Origin: Streptomyces sp. NBC_00258
Lineage (GTDB): Bacteria > Actinomycetota > Actinomycetes > Streptomycetales > Streptomycetaceae
Length of the DNA: 64,000 nt
Direction: 5' to 3'
Assembly (NCBI RefSeq): GCF_036182465.1
Contig: NZ_CP108081.1
Span: 8,060,001-8,124,000, forward strand
Shown: positions 17,278 through 24,555 of the stretch, in pieces
Position numbering within the stretch: position 1 is the stretch's first letter
How the letters are laid out: each line of letters begins with the position of its first letter
Notes under the pieces: generated by a model
Seen by the model: the letters and a program-made list of their open reading frames with translations, nothing else
Databases searched by the model: none
What the model was told of the DNA's origin: nothing
Made by a program: the position numbers and the translations under genes

Positions 17278-18603
17278 ATGGGTTCAGGAACCCGAAGACG
17301 CCACCGTTGGGCGGCACTTCTCGGAGCGACCGCACTCGCGGTCACCGGGGGAGGCGCACTCGCCTGTCCCGCGAGCGCGGAGCCTCAGCAGGTCGACTTC
17401 GCCACGCACTGCGTCCCGCCGCCCATCGCGGGCATCCCGCCGATCGACGGCACGACCACCGCCAGGATCACGGTGGACAACGCCGCGCCCAAGGTGGGCG
17501 ACACGGTCACCGTCACGTACACGGTGGTCAAGCCCGCCGCGAGCAACCCGGTCGACATCGCTCTGCCCGCCGACATCATGACGCCCACCGGCAAGGTCAC
17601 CCTCGGTGGCGTGCAGACCGGTGACATCACGGTCGCGGGCCCGAAGAAGAACGACCCGGTACCGGGGAAGGGCGCCTTCCCGTCGTTCTCGATGACCGGC
17701 ACCTTCACGGTCACCACACCCGGCGCGATCACCCTCTCGCCCGGCGACTACAACATCCACACCAGCTACATCCTGGAGCTGGACACCCCGTGCACGGTCA
17801 GCAACCCGCCCGCCCCCGTCTCCGAGACGGTCACCGCGACGGACGGCGGACAGACCAACAACCGTGCCATCAGCCTCGGTACGGCCTCCGGGAAGCCCGG
17901 TGACAGCGTGACCGTCACCGGCACGAACTTCACCCCGGGCGCCGCAGTCACCCTCGCCGGACGGGCCGGAGCCGCCGAGACCGCCGACAAGGGCACCGCC
18001 ACGGCGAACGCGCAGGGCGCCATCAGCGGCACCCTGGCCGTCAACGACAAGGCTACGACCGGGGTCGTGGCGTACGAGGGGAGCGCCTGGAGCGATGACA
18101 AGGGGGCCGGTCCCGCCGCCTACGTCGTCATCGACGACACACCTCTCCCCGAAGGCAGCCAGAAGCTCAACTCCTCGGTCAAGGCAGGCACGTTGTCCAT
18201 GACCCAGGCCGGCGACACCGTCGAACTCGCGGCGGTCGACTACGGCAAGGGCGGCTTCTCGCGCGGCTCCCTGCAGACGGTCACCGTCAAGGACTTCCGC
18301 GGCGGACCCGCGGGCTGGTCCCTGACCGGCAAGGTCACCGACTTCGCCGGTCCCGGCGGGGCGAAGATCGACGCCGCCAAGCTGGGCTGGACCCCGGTCT
18401 GCGCCACCAAGGCCGGCAGCCCGAGCACCTGCCAGCCCGGTTCGCCCGGCGCGGTCGGCAGCGCCGGAGCGACTCTGGCGTCCACCCCCAACGGGGCCCA
18501 GACCGGTGGTGAGTTCACCGTCGACGCCAGGCTGTCGCTGAACGTTCCGGCGTTCACCCCGCCCGGTGCGTACTCCGGCGTCCTGACGCTCACGCTCACC
18601 TGA
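17278..18603 (+). CDS. Secreted protein with C-terminal WxL-like domain
   Basis: The 441-residue protein has a signal peptide (RRRHR, hydrophobic core about 11-29, cleavage near ASAEP), beta-rich N-terminal domains (about 55-190, with VGDTVTVTYTVV), an IPT/TIG-like Ig domain (about 200-285; SGKPGDSVTVTGTNFTPGA), and a C-terminal domain (about 295-441) with VTVKDFRGGPAGWSLTGKVTDF. The W-S-L at 347-349 in this context matches the proximal motif of WxL surface domains of Gram-positive bacteria; the usual second motif is degenerate (VLTLTLT at the end). WxL domains bind peptidoglycan non-covalently in Firmicutes. The start has AGGAGGGG. The next gene encodes a DUF916-type partner, as in classical WxL loci. 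Confidence 0.78.
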   Translation: MGSGTRRRHRWAALLGATALAVTGGGALACPASAEPQQVDFATHCVPPPIAGIPPIDGTTTARITVDNAAPKVGDTVTVTYTVVKPAASNPVDIALPADIMTPTGKVTLGGVQTGDITVAGPKKNDPVPGKGAFPSFSMTGTFTVTTPGAITLSPGDYNIHTSYILELDTPCTVSNPPAPVSETVTATDGGQTNNRAISLGTASGKPGDSVTVTGTNFTPGAAVTLAGRAGAAETADKGTATANAQGAISGTLAVNDKATTGVVAYEGSAWSDDKGAGPAAYVVIDDTPLPEGSQKLNSSVKAGTLSMTQAGDTVELAAVDYGKGGFSRGSLQTVTVKDFRGGPAGWSLTGKVTDFAGPGGAKIDAAKLGWTPVCATKAGSPSTCQPGSPGAVGSAGATLASTPNGAQTGGEFTVDARLSLNVPAFTPPGAYSGVLTLTLT

Positions 18604-18742
18604 CAGCCGTCACGGGCCGTCGCAGACGGTCATAGGCCGTCACAGGTCGTCAACAGAGCCGTAAGCAGGCTCGTCTCGTCGGTGGCCGGGCGCGCACCCG
18701 CCCGTCCGCCTCGTCCGACTCGCTCACCGGGGGTCCGCACCC

Positions 18743-19771
18743 ATGCGCAAGCCGTTCGTCCTCCTCCTGTTGCTGTTCCTCGGCCTGACCGGGTCGCCCG
18801 CGTACGCCGCCGACAACGGCAGCTGGTCCGTCTACCCCGTCTCGACGGACCTCGCCTCGCGGCCCTACTTCCACCTCTCCGCCGACCCGGGGACGACGCT
18901 CAAGGACAAGGTCACCGTCGCCAACAAGACCGGGCAGCCACTGACCTTCCGGCTGTACGCCGCCGATGCCTACAACACCGCCCGGGACGGCGGGTTCGCG
19001 GTGCGTACCCGCAAGGAGAAGCAGCGGGGCGTCGGCGCCTGGGCCGAACCCTCGAAGTCCCGGGTGACCGTGCCCGCGCACGGCTCGGTCACCGTGCCGT
19101 TCACGATCCGGGTGCCCGAGGGGGCCGAACCCGGGGATCATCCGGGCGCGCTGGTCGCTCTCGACGAGCGGATCGACGGTGGGTCGGGGGCCGTCGAGGT
19201 CGGCGTGCAGCGGGCCGTCGGGGCCCGGGTCTATCTGCGGGTGGGCGGGCCGACCGTGCCCGCCGTCGCCGTCGAGGACGTCCGCATCACCCACCACCAG
19301 CCACTGGTCCCCGGCATGGGCGACAGCACGGCCACCGTCTCCTACACCCTCCACAACACCGGCAACGTCACCCTCAACCCCAAGGTGGAGCTGAAGGCCG
19401 AGGGACTCTTCGGCCGTACGCTGCTCGCCCGCGACCTGGCCGAGGTCCCCTCGGAGCTGCTGCCCGGGCAGCGGGTGAAGCTGAGCGAACCGTGGCGTGG
19501 CGCTCCCCAACTCGACTGGGGCGACGTGACGTTGACGGCCAGCGCGCACGACACCCGCGAGTCGGCGAGTACGTCGTTCTTCGCGCTGCCGTGGCTCGTG
19601 GCGGTCGTGCTGGGAGCGGGGATCGTGGGCGTGGCGGTGGGGATCAGGATCAGAGGGCGTCGGGACCGCGCTCGCCCGTCCGTACCCGCACCAGCGTCTC
19701 CACCGGCACCGTCCACACCTTCCCGTCGCCGATCTTCCCCGTCTTCGCCGCCTTCACGATCCCTTCGATGA
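18743..19771 (+). CDS. DUF916/WxL-interacting-type membrane-anchored protein
   Basis: The 342-residue protein has a signal peptide (KPFVLLLLLFLGLTGSPAYA), two beta-sandwich regions, a membrane segment (about residues 281-301; LPWLVAVVLGAGIVGVAVGI) and a basic Pro/Ser-rich cytoplasmic tail. The N-terminal part (WSVYPVSTDLASRPYFHLSADPG, VTVANKTGQPLTFRLYAADAYN, FTIRVPEGAEPGDHPGALVAL) matches the DUF916 domain of WxL-interacting proteins. This supports an extracellular complex with the WxL-like protein encoded just before. The last 40 codons, which are the tail after the membrane segment, run antisense through the 3' end of the P-II gene; a 122-bp tail-to-tail overlap. Confidence 0.82.
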   Translation: MRKPFVLLLLLFLGLTGSPAYAADNGSWSVYPVSTDLASRPYFHLSADPGTTLKDKVTVANKTGQPLTFRLYAADAYNTARDGGFAVRTRKEKQRGVGAWAEPSKSRVTVPAHGSVTVPFTIRVPEGAEPGDHPGALVALDERIDGGSGAVEVGVQRAVGARVYLRVGGPTVPAVAVEDVRITHHQPLVPGMGDSTATVSYTLHNTGNVTLNPKVELKAEGLFGRTLLARDLAEVPSELLPGQRVKLSEPWRGAPQLDWGDVTLTASAHDTRESASTSFFALPWLVAVVLGAGIVGVAVGIRIRGRRDRARPSVPAPASPPAPSTPSRRRSSPSSPPSRSLR

Positions 19772-19988
19772 CGGCGTCGGCGTCCGCGTCCTCGACGACG
19801 ACCTCGATACGGATCTTGGGGACCAGGTCGACCTGGTACTCGGCACCGCGGTACACCTCCGTGTGGCCGCGCTGGCGCCCGTACCCACTGGCCTCCGTGA
19901 CGGTCAGCCCGTGCACGCCGATGTCCTGGAGGGCGGTCTTGACCTCGTCGAGGCGGTGCGGCTTGACGATCGCGGTGATGAGCTTCAT
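19650..19988 (-). CDS. P-II family nitrogen regulatory protein (orphan)
   Basis: Trimeric signalling protein that binds ATP/ADP and 2-oxoglutarate. The 112-residue product is full length: MKLITAIVKPHRLDEVK at the start, the T-loop GRQRGHTEVYRGAEY with the Tyr that is modified in GlnB/GlnK proteins, the B-loop TGKIGDGKVW, and a C-terminal VRVRTGERGPDAL. Streptomyces usually have glnK next to amtB and glnD; here neither is present, so this is an orphan paralogue and its target is unknown. The gene converges on the DUF916 gene with a 122-bp overlap and is divergent from era. Confidence 0.94.
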   Translation of the reverse strand: MKLITAIVKPHRLDEVKTALQDIGVHGLTVTEASGYGRQRGHTEVYRGAEYQVDLVPKIRIEVVVEDADADAVIEGIVKAAKTGKIGDGKVWTVPVETLVRVRTGERGPDAL

Positions 19989-20183
19989 GCCGGGGTCCTG
20001 GCCTTCTGCGGATGCGAGTGACGGTGAGGGGTGAGGAGCGGCCGGGGCACGTGCGACGAGAGTGGAAGCCGTGCTCCGGAACCCCGTGATCGTAGGCCGT
20101 CCGGGGCCGTGTCGTAAGGTGCCGGGCGGTGTGCGGGGCCGCGGGGTGCGGCGGGGCTCCGATGATCAGGGACAATGGGCGTC

Positions 20184-21134
20184 ATGAGCGTTCGTACCCA
20201 GTCATCCGAGCCGTCCGAGGGCATCCACCGCGCCGGCTTCGCCTGCTTCGTGGGCCGCCCCAACGCGGGCAAGTCCACCCTGACGAACGCTCTGGTCGGC
20301 CAGAAGGTGGCGATCACGGCGAACCAGCCGCAGACGACGCGGCACACGGTGCGCGGCATCGTGCACCGGCCCGACGCCCAGCTGATCCTGGTGGACACGC
20401 CTGGGCTGCACAAACCGCGCACGCTGCTCGGCCAGCGGCTGAACGACGTCGTACGGACCACGTGGGCCGAGGTCGACGTGATCGGGTTCTGTCTGCCCGC
20501 GAACGAGAAGCTCGGTCCCGGTGACCGTTTCATCGCGAAGGAACTGGCGTCGATCAAGAAGACGCCGAAGATCGCGATCGTCACGAAGACCGACCTCGTG
20601 GACAGCAAGACGCTCGCCGAGCAGCTCATCGCCATCGACCAGCTCGGCAAGGAGCTCGGGTTCGAGTGGGCCGAGATCGTGCCGGTGTCCGCCGTCGGGG
20701 ACAAGCAGGTGGATCTGCTCGCGGATCTGCTGGTGCCCCTGCTTCCGGAGGGGCCCGCGCTCTATCCCGAGGGTGACCTCACGGACGAGCCCGAGCAGGT
20801 GATGGTGGCCGAGCTGATTCGTGAGGCCGCGCTGGAGGGGGTGCGGGACGAGTTGCCGCACTCCATCGCCGTTGTCGTCGAGGAGATGCTTCCCCGCGAG
20901 GACCGGCCTGCCGACAGGCCTCTTCTCGACATCCACGCGTTCGTCTATATCGAGCGGCCCAGTCAGAAGGGGATCATCATCGGTCCCAAGGGCAAGCGGT
21001 TGAAGGAGGTCGGGATCAAGTCGCGCAAGCAGATCGAGGCGTTGCTGGGTACGCCGGTTTTCCTTGACCTCCATGTCAAGGTCGCCAAGGACTGGCAGCG
21101 GGATCCGCGTCAGCTGCGCAAGCTCGGTTTCTGA
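20184..21134 (+). CDS. era: GTPase Era
   Basis: Essential GTPase that binds 16S rRNA and assists 30S assembly. The product has the G motifs GRPNAGKST (G1), TTRHTVRG (G2), DTPGLH (G3) and TKTD (G4), and a C-terminal KH domain with IIIGPKGKRLKEVGIKSRKQIE. The start is placed at ATG 20184 (316 residues), with AGGGA eleven bases upstream; the ATG at 20175 is also in frame but sits only two bases from that site. Early genomes show era close to ybeY and phoH, consistent with this locus. A strong hairpin terminator follows the stop. Confidence 0.96.
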   Translation: MSVRTQSSEPSEGIHRAGFACFVGRPNAGKSTLTNALVGQKVAITANQPQTTRHTVRGIVHRPDAQLILVDTPGLHKPRTLLGQRLNDVVRTTWAEVDVIGFCLPANEKLGPGDRFIAKELASIKKTPKIAIVTKTDLVDSKTLAEQLIAIDQLGKELGFEWAEIVPVSAVGDKQVDLLADLLVPLLPEGPALYPEGDLTDEPEQVMVAELIREAALEGVRDELPHSIAVVVEEMLPREDRPADRPLLDIHAFVYIERPSQKGIIIGPKGKRLKEVGIKSRKQIEALLGTPVFLDLHVKVAKDWQRDPRQLRKLGF

Positions 21135-21138
21135 GGCC

Positions 21139-21262
21139 TTTCTCCTTCCCCAGCCCCACCCCTTCCCGAAACTGGGGCTCCGCCCCAGACCCTGTGGCGT
21201 TGTGATTTCGGGTGCGGGCCGGCTGTGGCTGATCGCGCAGTTCCCCGCGCCCCTGAAAACCT
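21139..21262. repeat. R2 composite repeat
   Basis: It has the same arrangement as at 16083-16212: CCACCCCTTCCCGAAACTGG, the hairpin GGGGCTCCGCCCC, GGGTGCGGGCC, then the R2 core CGCGCAGTTCCCCGCGCCCC. The core also serves as the left arm of the terminator at 21235-21282. Confidence 0.65.
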
Positions 21263-21282
21263 AGGGGCGCGGGGAACTGCGC
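21235..21282. terminator. Bidirectional hairpin terminator between era and the GH1 gene
   Basis: Two perfectly complementary 20-base arms (21235-21254 and 21263-21282; left arm starts GCGCAGTTCC) are separated by eight bases and followed by AGTCTTTT on the + strand. The arms are two R2 cores facing each other. It lies between convergent genes, so it can serve both. Confidence 0.85.
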
Positions 21283-21296
21283 AGTCTTTTGGGGGT

Positions 21297-22637
21297 TCAC
21301 CCTCCCTGGGTTCGGATCACGTCCCGTAGCCAGCCGTACGACGCCTTCGGCGTTCGCTTCAGCGTGTCGAAGTCCACGTGGACGAGGCCGAAGCGGCGGG
21401 CGTAGCCCTCGGCCCACTCGAAGTTGTCGAGGAGGGACCACACGAAGTAGCCGCGGACGTCGACCCCCTGCTCCAACGCCCGGTGCAGCGCCCGCAGATG
21501 GCTGTCGAGGTAGGCGATCCGGTCCTGGTCGTCGAGTCCCTCGTACGAGCAGCCGTTCTCGGTGATGACCACGGGCGGGAGCCGGTCGCCGTACCGCTTG
21601 TGGAAGTCCACCAGCAGTTCCGTGAGCGCCTCCGGGACCACCGGCCAGCCGAAGTCCGTGACCGGGTAGCCCTCGATCTCCCTTACGGAGAAGGGGAGTT
21701 CGGCGGGCATCGTCAGTCCGCCGAACTCGATCTCGGAGCCCTGGGGTGCGCCCACTCTGGTCGGGGCGTAGAAGTTGATGCCGTACCAGTCGATGGGCTC
21801 CGAGATGACCTTCAGGTCGGCCTCGACGTCGCCGGGCATCAACTCGCCCAGCCCTTCCGGGTATTGGCCCGTGAGCACCGGGTCAGAGAAGAGCCGGTTG
21901 AGGAGTAGGTCGTAGAAACCGGCCGCCTCCAGGTCGGCCGGTTCCTGGGAGGCGGGCCAGGTCGGGCCGTGCGAGTTGGCGATGCCGATGTCCGTGACTC
22001 CGGCCGCACGCAGGGCCCGTACGGCCAGGCCGTGGCCCAACAGCTGGTGGTGGGCGACGGGCAGCGAGTCGAAGAGGAGCTGCTTGCCGGGCGCGTGGGC
22101 ACCCAGGGCATGGCCCAACAGGGTGTGCTCGGCAGGCTCGTTGAGGGTGATCCACTTGCTGATCCGGTCACCGAGCCGACCGGCCACCAGGGCGGCGTAC
22201 TCGGCGAAGCGCTCGGCCGTGTCCCGGTTCAGCCAGCCGCCCGCCTCCTCGACCGACACCGGCAGATCCCAGTGGAAGAGGGTCGGGACGGGACGTATGC
22301 CCGCCGCGGTCAGTTCGTCCACCAGGCGGTCGTAGAAGTCCAGGCCGCCGGGGGAGTTCACGCGCGGCCAGGAGATCGAGAAGCGGTACGCGTCCACGCC
22401 GAGGTCGCGCAGGAGTGCGACGTCCTCCGGGTAGCGGTGGTAGTGGTCGCAGGCCACCGCCGCGGTGGAGTTGTCCTTGATGTGCCCCGGTTCGGCCGTG
22501 AAGGCGTCCCAGACCGAGGGGTCGCGCTTGTCCGCCGCGCCCTCGATCTGGTGGGCCGAGGTGGACACGCCCCAGAGGAAGCCGGTCGGGAACTGGGGTA
22601 TCGGGTTCGTCGCCGTGTTCGCCATGCGCGCGATCAT
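21297..22637 (-). CDS. Beta-glucosidase (glycoside hydrolase family 1)
   Basis: Intracellular retaining glycosidase that cleaves beta-glucosides such as cellobiose or plant glucosides. The 446-residue protein has the family start FLWGVSTSAHQIEGA, the acid/base Glu in TLNEPAEH, and the nucleophile Glu in ITENGCSYEG, plus the aglycone-site WSLLDNFEWAEGY. There is no signal peptide. A second possible start is the ATG at 22625; neither has a clear ribosome binding site. It converges on era and is followed upstream by the inhibitor and protease genes in the same direction; there is no sugar transporter or regulator nearby. Confidence 0.93.
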   Translation of the reverse strand: MIARMANTATNPIPQFPTGFLWGVSTSAHQIEGAADKRDPSVWDAFTAEPGHIKDNSTAAVACDHYHRYPEDVALLRDLGVDAYRFSISWPRVNSPGGLDFYDRLVDELTAAGIRPVPTLFHWDLPVSVEEAGGWLNRDTAERFAEYAALVAGRLGDRISKWITLNEPAEHTLLGHALGAHAPGKQLLFDSLPVAHHQLLGHGLAVRALRAAGVTDIGIANSHGPTWPASQEPADLEAAGFYDLLLNRLFSDPVLTGQYPEGLGELMPGDVEADLKVISEPIDWYGINFYAPTRVGAPQGSEIEFGGLTMPAELPFSVREIEGYPVTDFGWPVVPEALTELLVDFHKRYGDRLPPVVITENGCSYEGLDDQDRIAYLDSHLRALHRALEQGVDVRGYFVWSLLDNFEWAEGYARRFGLVHVDFDTLKRTPKASYGWLRDVIRTQGG

Positions 22638-22718
22638 CTGTACCGGCGGTAAGCGAAGTCAACGGTATGAAGTGAACTGGGAGTTACGGCTTCCAAGGGG
22701 CGCCCGGTGGGAGGGCGC

Positions 22719-22985
22719 CTACGCGCCCTCCTTCAGTACCCGCGAAATCAGCTTGCGCTGCTCCTCCGTCAACCGCGGGTCCGCGCAGTACACCGTCCTG
22801 CCGTTGACGGTGATCTGGTAGCTGAAGCCGTCCGGGACCCCTATGGGGGGCGTGCCCCGGCCGGACGTGATCGCCTGTTCGGCCAGGGCGTGCCACTCCT
22901 GGGCGTCGACGCGTCCCGAGGTCTCCACCTCGGCGTACCGCTCGATGCCCGCGAATCCGCCCGTGCGCCTCACCTGAATACGCAT
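22719..22985 (-). CDS. Emfourin-like protease inhibitor
   Basis: The 88-residue protein matches the emfourin family, small proteins that inhibit protealysin-like M4 peptidases and are encoded beside them. Features seen are MRIQVRRTGGFAGI, the central Trp-containing DAQEWHALAEQAI, and the C-terminal DPRLTEEQRKLISRVL. It has no signal peptide. The M4 protease gene lies 54 bases upstream on the same strand, exactly the usual arrangement, so the inhibitor probably controls that enzyme in the cytoplasm. Assignment rests on size, motif pattern and context. Confidence 0.85.
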   Translation of the reverse strand: MRIQVRRTGGFAGIERYAEVETSGRVDAQEWHALAEQAITSGRGTPPIGVPDGFSYQITVNGRTVYCADPRLTEEQRKLISRVLKEGA

Positions 22986-23039
22986 GGGTCCTGTCTAGTA
23001 CGAAACGGCTCCACTACGAAACGGCGGCGCGGGTCACGG

Positions 23040-24110
23040 TCACAGGGTTCGTACCCCGACCTGCTCCCACGCCTTCGTCACGGCCTGCAGCTCGTCGCCC
23101 TCGCCGAACGAGGCGCGTGCCCTGGCCACGGTCAGCGTCGCGAAGTCCGTGAAGTCGGCCTTCGAGCCCAGCTCGCCGCCGGTCAGCACGTCGTACCAGA
23201 TCCGCCCTGCGCGCTCCCACGCGTGGCCGCCGAGCGCGGTCGCGGCGAGGTAGAAGGCGTGGTTGGGGATGCCGGAGTTGATGTGGACACCGCCGTTGTC
23301 GCGGCCCGTCTGCACGTAGTCGTCCATCGTGGCGGGCTGCGGGTCCTTGCCGAGCACGTCGTCGTCGTACGCCGTGCCCGGGGCCTTCATCGAGCGCAGG
23401 GCCGTGCCCGTGACACGCGGGGCGAGCAGGCCCGCGCCGATCAGCCAGTCGGCCTCGGCGGCGGTCTGGCCGAGCGTGTACTGCTTGATGAGCGCGCCGA
23501 AGACGTCCGAGAAGTGCTCGTTCAGGGCGCCCGGCTGGCCGAAGTACGTGAGGTTCGCCGTGTACTGAGTGACGCCGTGGGCCAGCTCGTGGCCGATGAC
23601 GTCGACCGGGATGGTGAAGTCGAGGAAGATCTCGCCGTCACCGTCGCCGAAGACCATCTGCTCGCCGTTCCAGAAGGCGTTGTTGTACTCCTCGCCGAAG
23701 TGCACGGTCGCGTTGAGCGGCAGCCCCTCGCCGTTGATCGAGTTCCGTTCGTACGCCTTCTGGAACAGCTCGAAGGTCGCGCCCAGGCCGGCGTACGCGC
23801 GGTTGACCGTGGCGTCCTTGCCGGGCTTGTCGCCCTCGCCGCGGACCTTCTTGCCGGGCAGGTCCTGCCGGTGCTTCGCGTCGTGGATCGTGCGGTTCGG
23901 CTTGTCCTCGGCGGCGCCCTTCGGCGGGGCCAGGGTGGGCGCGCCGATGACCGTGGTCAGCCGGCGGTGGGTGCGCTCCAGGGCGTCGCGCTCCAGCGTG
24001 CGGCGCGCCTTGCCTGCGAGTGCCGGGTCCTCGGCCTGGGCCAGGGTGTCGAGGACGTGCGGTGGAACGATGGTGCAGAAGACGGGCTCGTGGCCCCCGT
24101 TTGTCGTCAT
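23040..24110 (-). CDS. M4 family metallopeptidase (protealysin-like)
   Basis: Thermolysin-fold zinc protease. With the ATG at 24110 the product is 356 residues, starting MTTNGGHEPVFCTIVPPHVL: there is no signal peptide but a short propeptide with the PPHVL motif found in protealysin-like enzymes. The catalytic domain has VIGHELAHGVTQ (HExxH), the downstream zinc Glu in GALNEHFSDVFG, and the HINSGIPNHAFY active-site segment. Open frame continues 15 codons upstream but family alignment favours the inner ATG. Absence of a signal and the adjacent emfourin gene suggest an unconventional secretion route or an intracellular role. Confidence 0.93.
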   Translation of the reverse strand: MTTNGGHEPVFCTIVPPHVLDTLAQAEDPALAGKARRTLERDALERTHRRLTTVIGAPTLAPPKGAAEDKPNRTIHDAKHRQDLPGKKVRGEGDKPGKDATVNRAYAGLGATFELFQKAYERNSINGEGLPLNATVHFGEEYNNAFWNGEQMVFGDGDGEIFLDFTIPVDVIGHELAHGVTQYTANLTYFGQPGALNEHFSDVFGALIKQYTLGQTAAEADWLIGAGLLAPRVTGTALRSMKAPGTAYDDDVLGKDPQPATMDDYVQTGRDNGGVHINSGIPNHAFYLAATALGGHAWERAGRIWYDVLTGGELGSKADFTDFATLTVARARASFGEGDELQAVTKAWEQVGVRTL

Positions 24111-24208
24111 GGTCGGCACCATTGCACTGCGTGATGATGCTGTCACTAGAGGCAACCATGATTGGTGAAATGCAGGGATGAGAGGGGCTGTGGGGTGGGG
24201 GTTGTGTT

Positions 24209-24274
24209 ACGGGTGCGGGCCGGTGGGGGCTGGTCGCGCAGTTCCCCGCGCCCCTAAAAGGACACGGGCCCCCG
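24209..24274. repeat. R2 intergenic repeat
   Basis: The R2 core with leading GGGTGCGGGCCGGTGGGGGC and following CTAAAAGGACACGGGCCCCC. It stands between the protease gene and the leuA leader (divergent genes), so here it is not at an operon end. Confidence 0.65.
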
Positions 24275-24395
24275 AGCTGCCGAAGGGGAAGTATGCCGAT
24301 GTGCGGCAATGTGACCTTGTGCACCTTTTGTGACGCAATTCCTCGGCGTCCCGCATACTGATACGAACCCTCGCGTGGGGCTTGGCTCGGCTAGC

Positions 24396-24455
24396 ATGCG
24401 GAGCATCATGCGTTACGGGCTGCTTCTCCTTAGCTGCCGCGGCGAGGGCCTGTAG
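24396..24455 (+). CDS. leuL: leuA leader peptide with four consecutive Leu codons
   Basis: A 19-codon reading frame ATG...TAG that reads MRSIMRYGLLLLSCRGEGL, with four adjacent leucine codons (CTG CTT CTC CTT, 24420-24431). Runs of the regulated amino acid's codons mark ribosome-mediated attenuation, here of leuA. An in-frame ATG at 24408 is an alternative start. A possible promoter (TTGTGA at 24328, CATACT at 24354) lies upstream but with an unusually wide spacing. The stop is followed by RNA that can fold in alternative ways. Confidence 0.82.
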   Translation: MRSIMRYGLLLLSCRGEGL

Positions 24456-24524
24456 TCGAGGCCGACCCCCTCCCCGCGGAGTTCGGCGTTGCGCCGTCGG
24501 CCGTCCCTCGGACTCTCTCCGAGG
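24456..24524 (+). promoter_or_regulatory. Probable attenuator of leuA
   Basis: After the leader stop, GGCCGAC (24460-24466) can pair with GTCGGCC (24496-24502), and CCTCGGA (24506-24512) with TCCGAGG (24518-24524) around a five-base loop. The two structures lie close together and could compete depending on where the ribosome stalls on the leucine codons. There is no uridine tract, so control may act on translation or by a GC-hairpin stop. Confidence 0.5.
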
Positions 24525-24555
24525 ATCAAGCGGACCAAGAGGAGCCCCTCGCATC

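Noticed and set aside
24382..24555. An N-terminal extension of LeuA
   Set aside because: The in-frame codons upstream of 24556 overlap the leader peptide region and give a Cys/Arg-rich sequence unlike LeuA; AAGAGGAGC supports the ATG at 24556.
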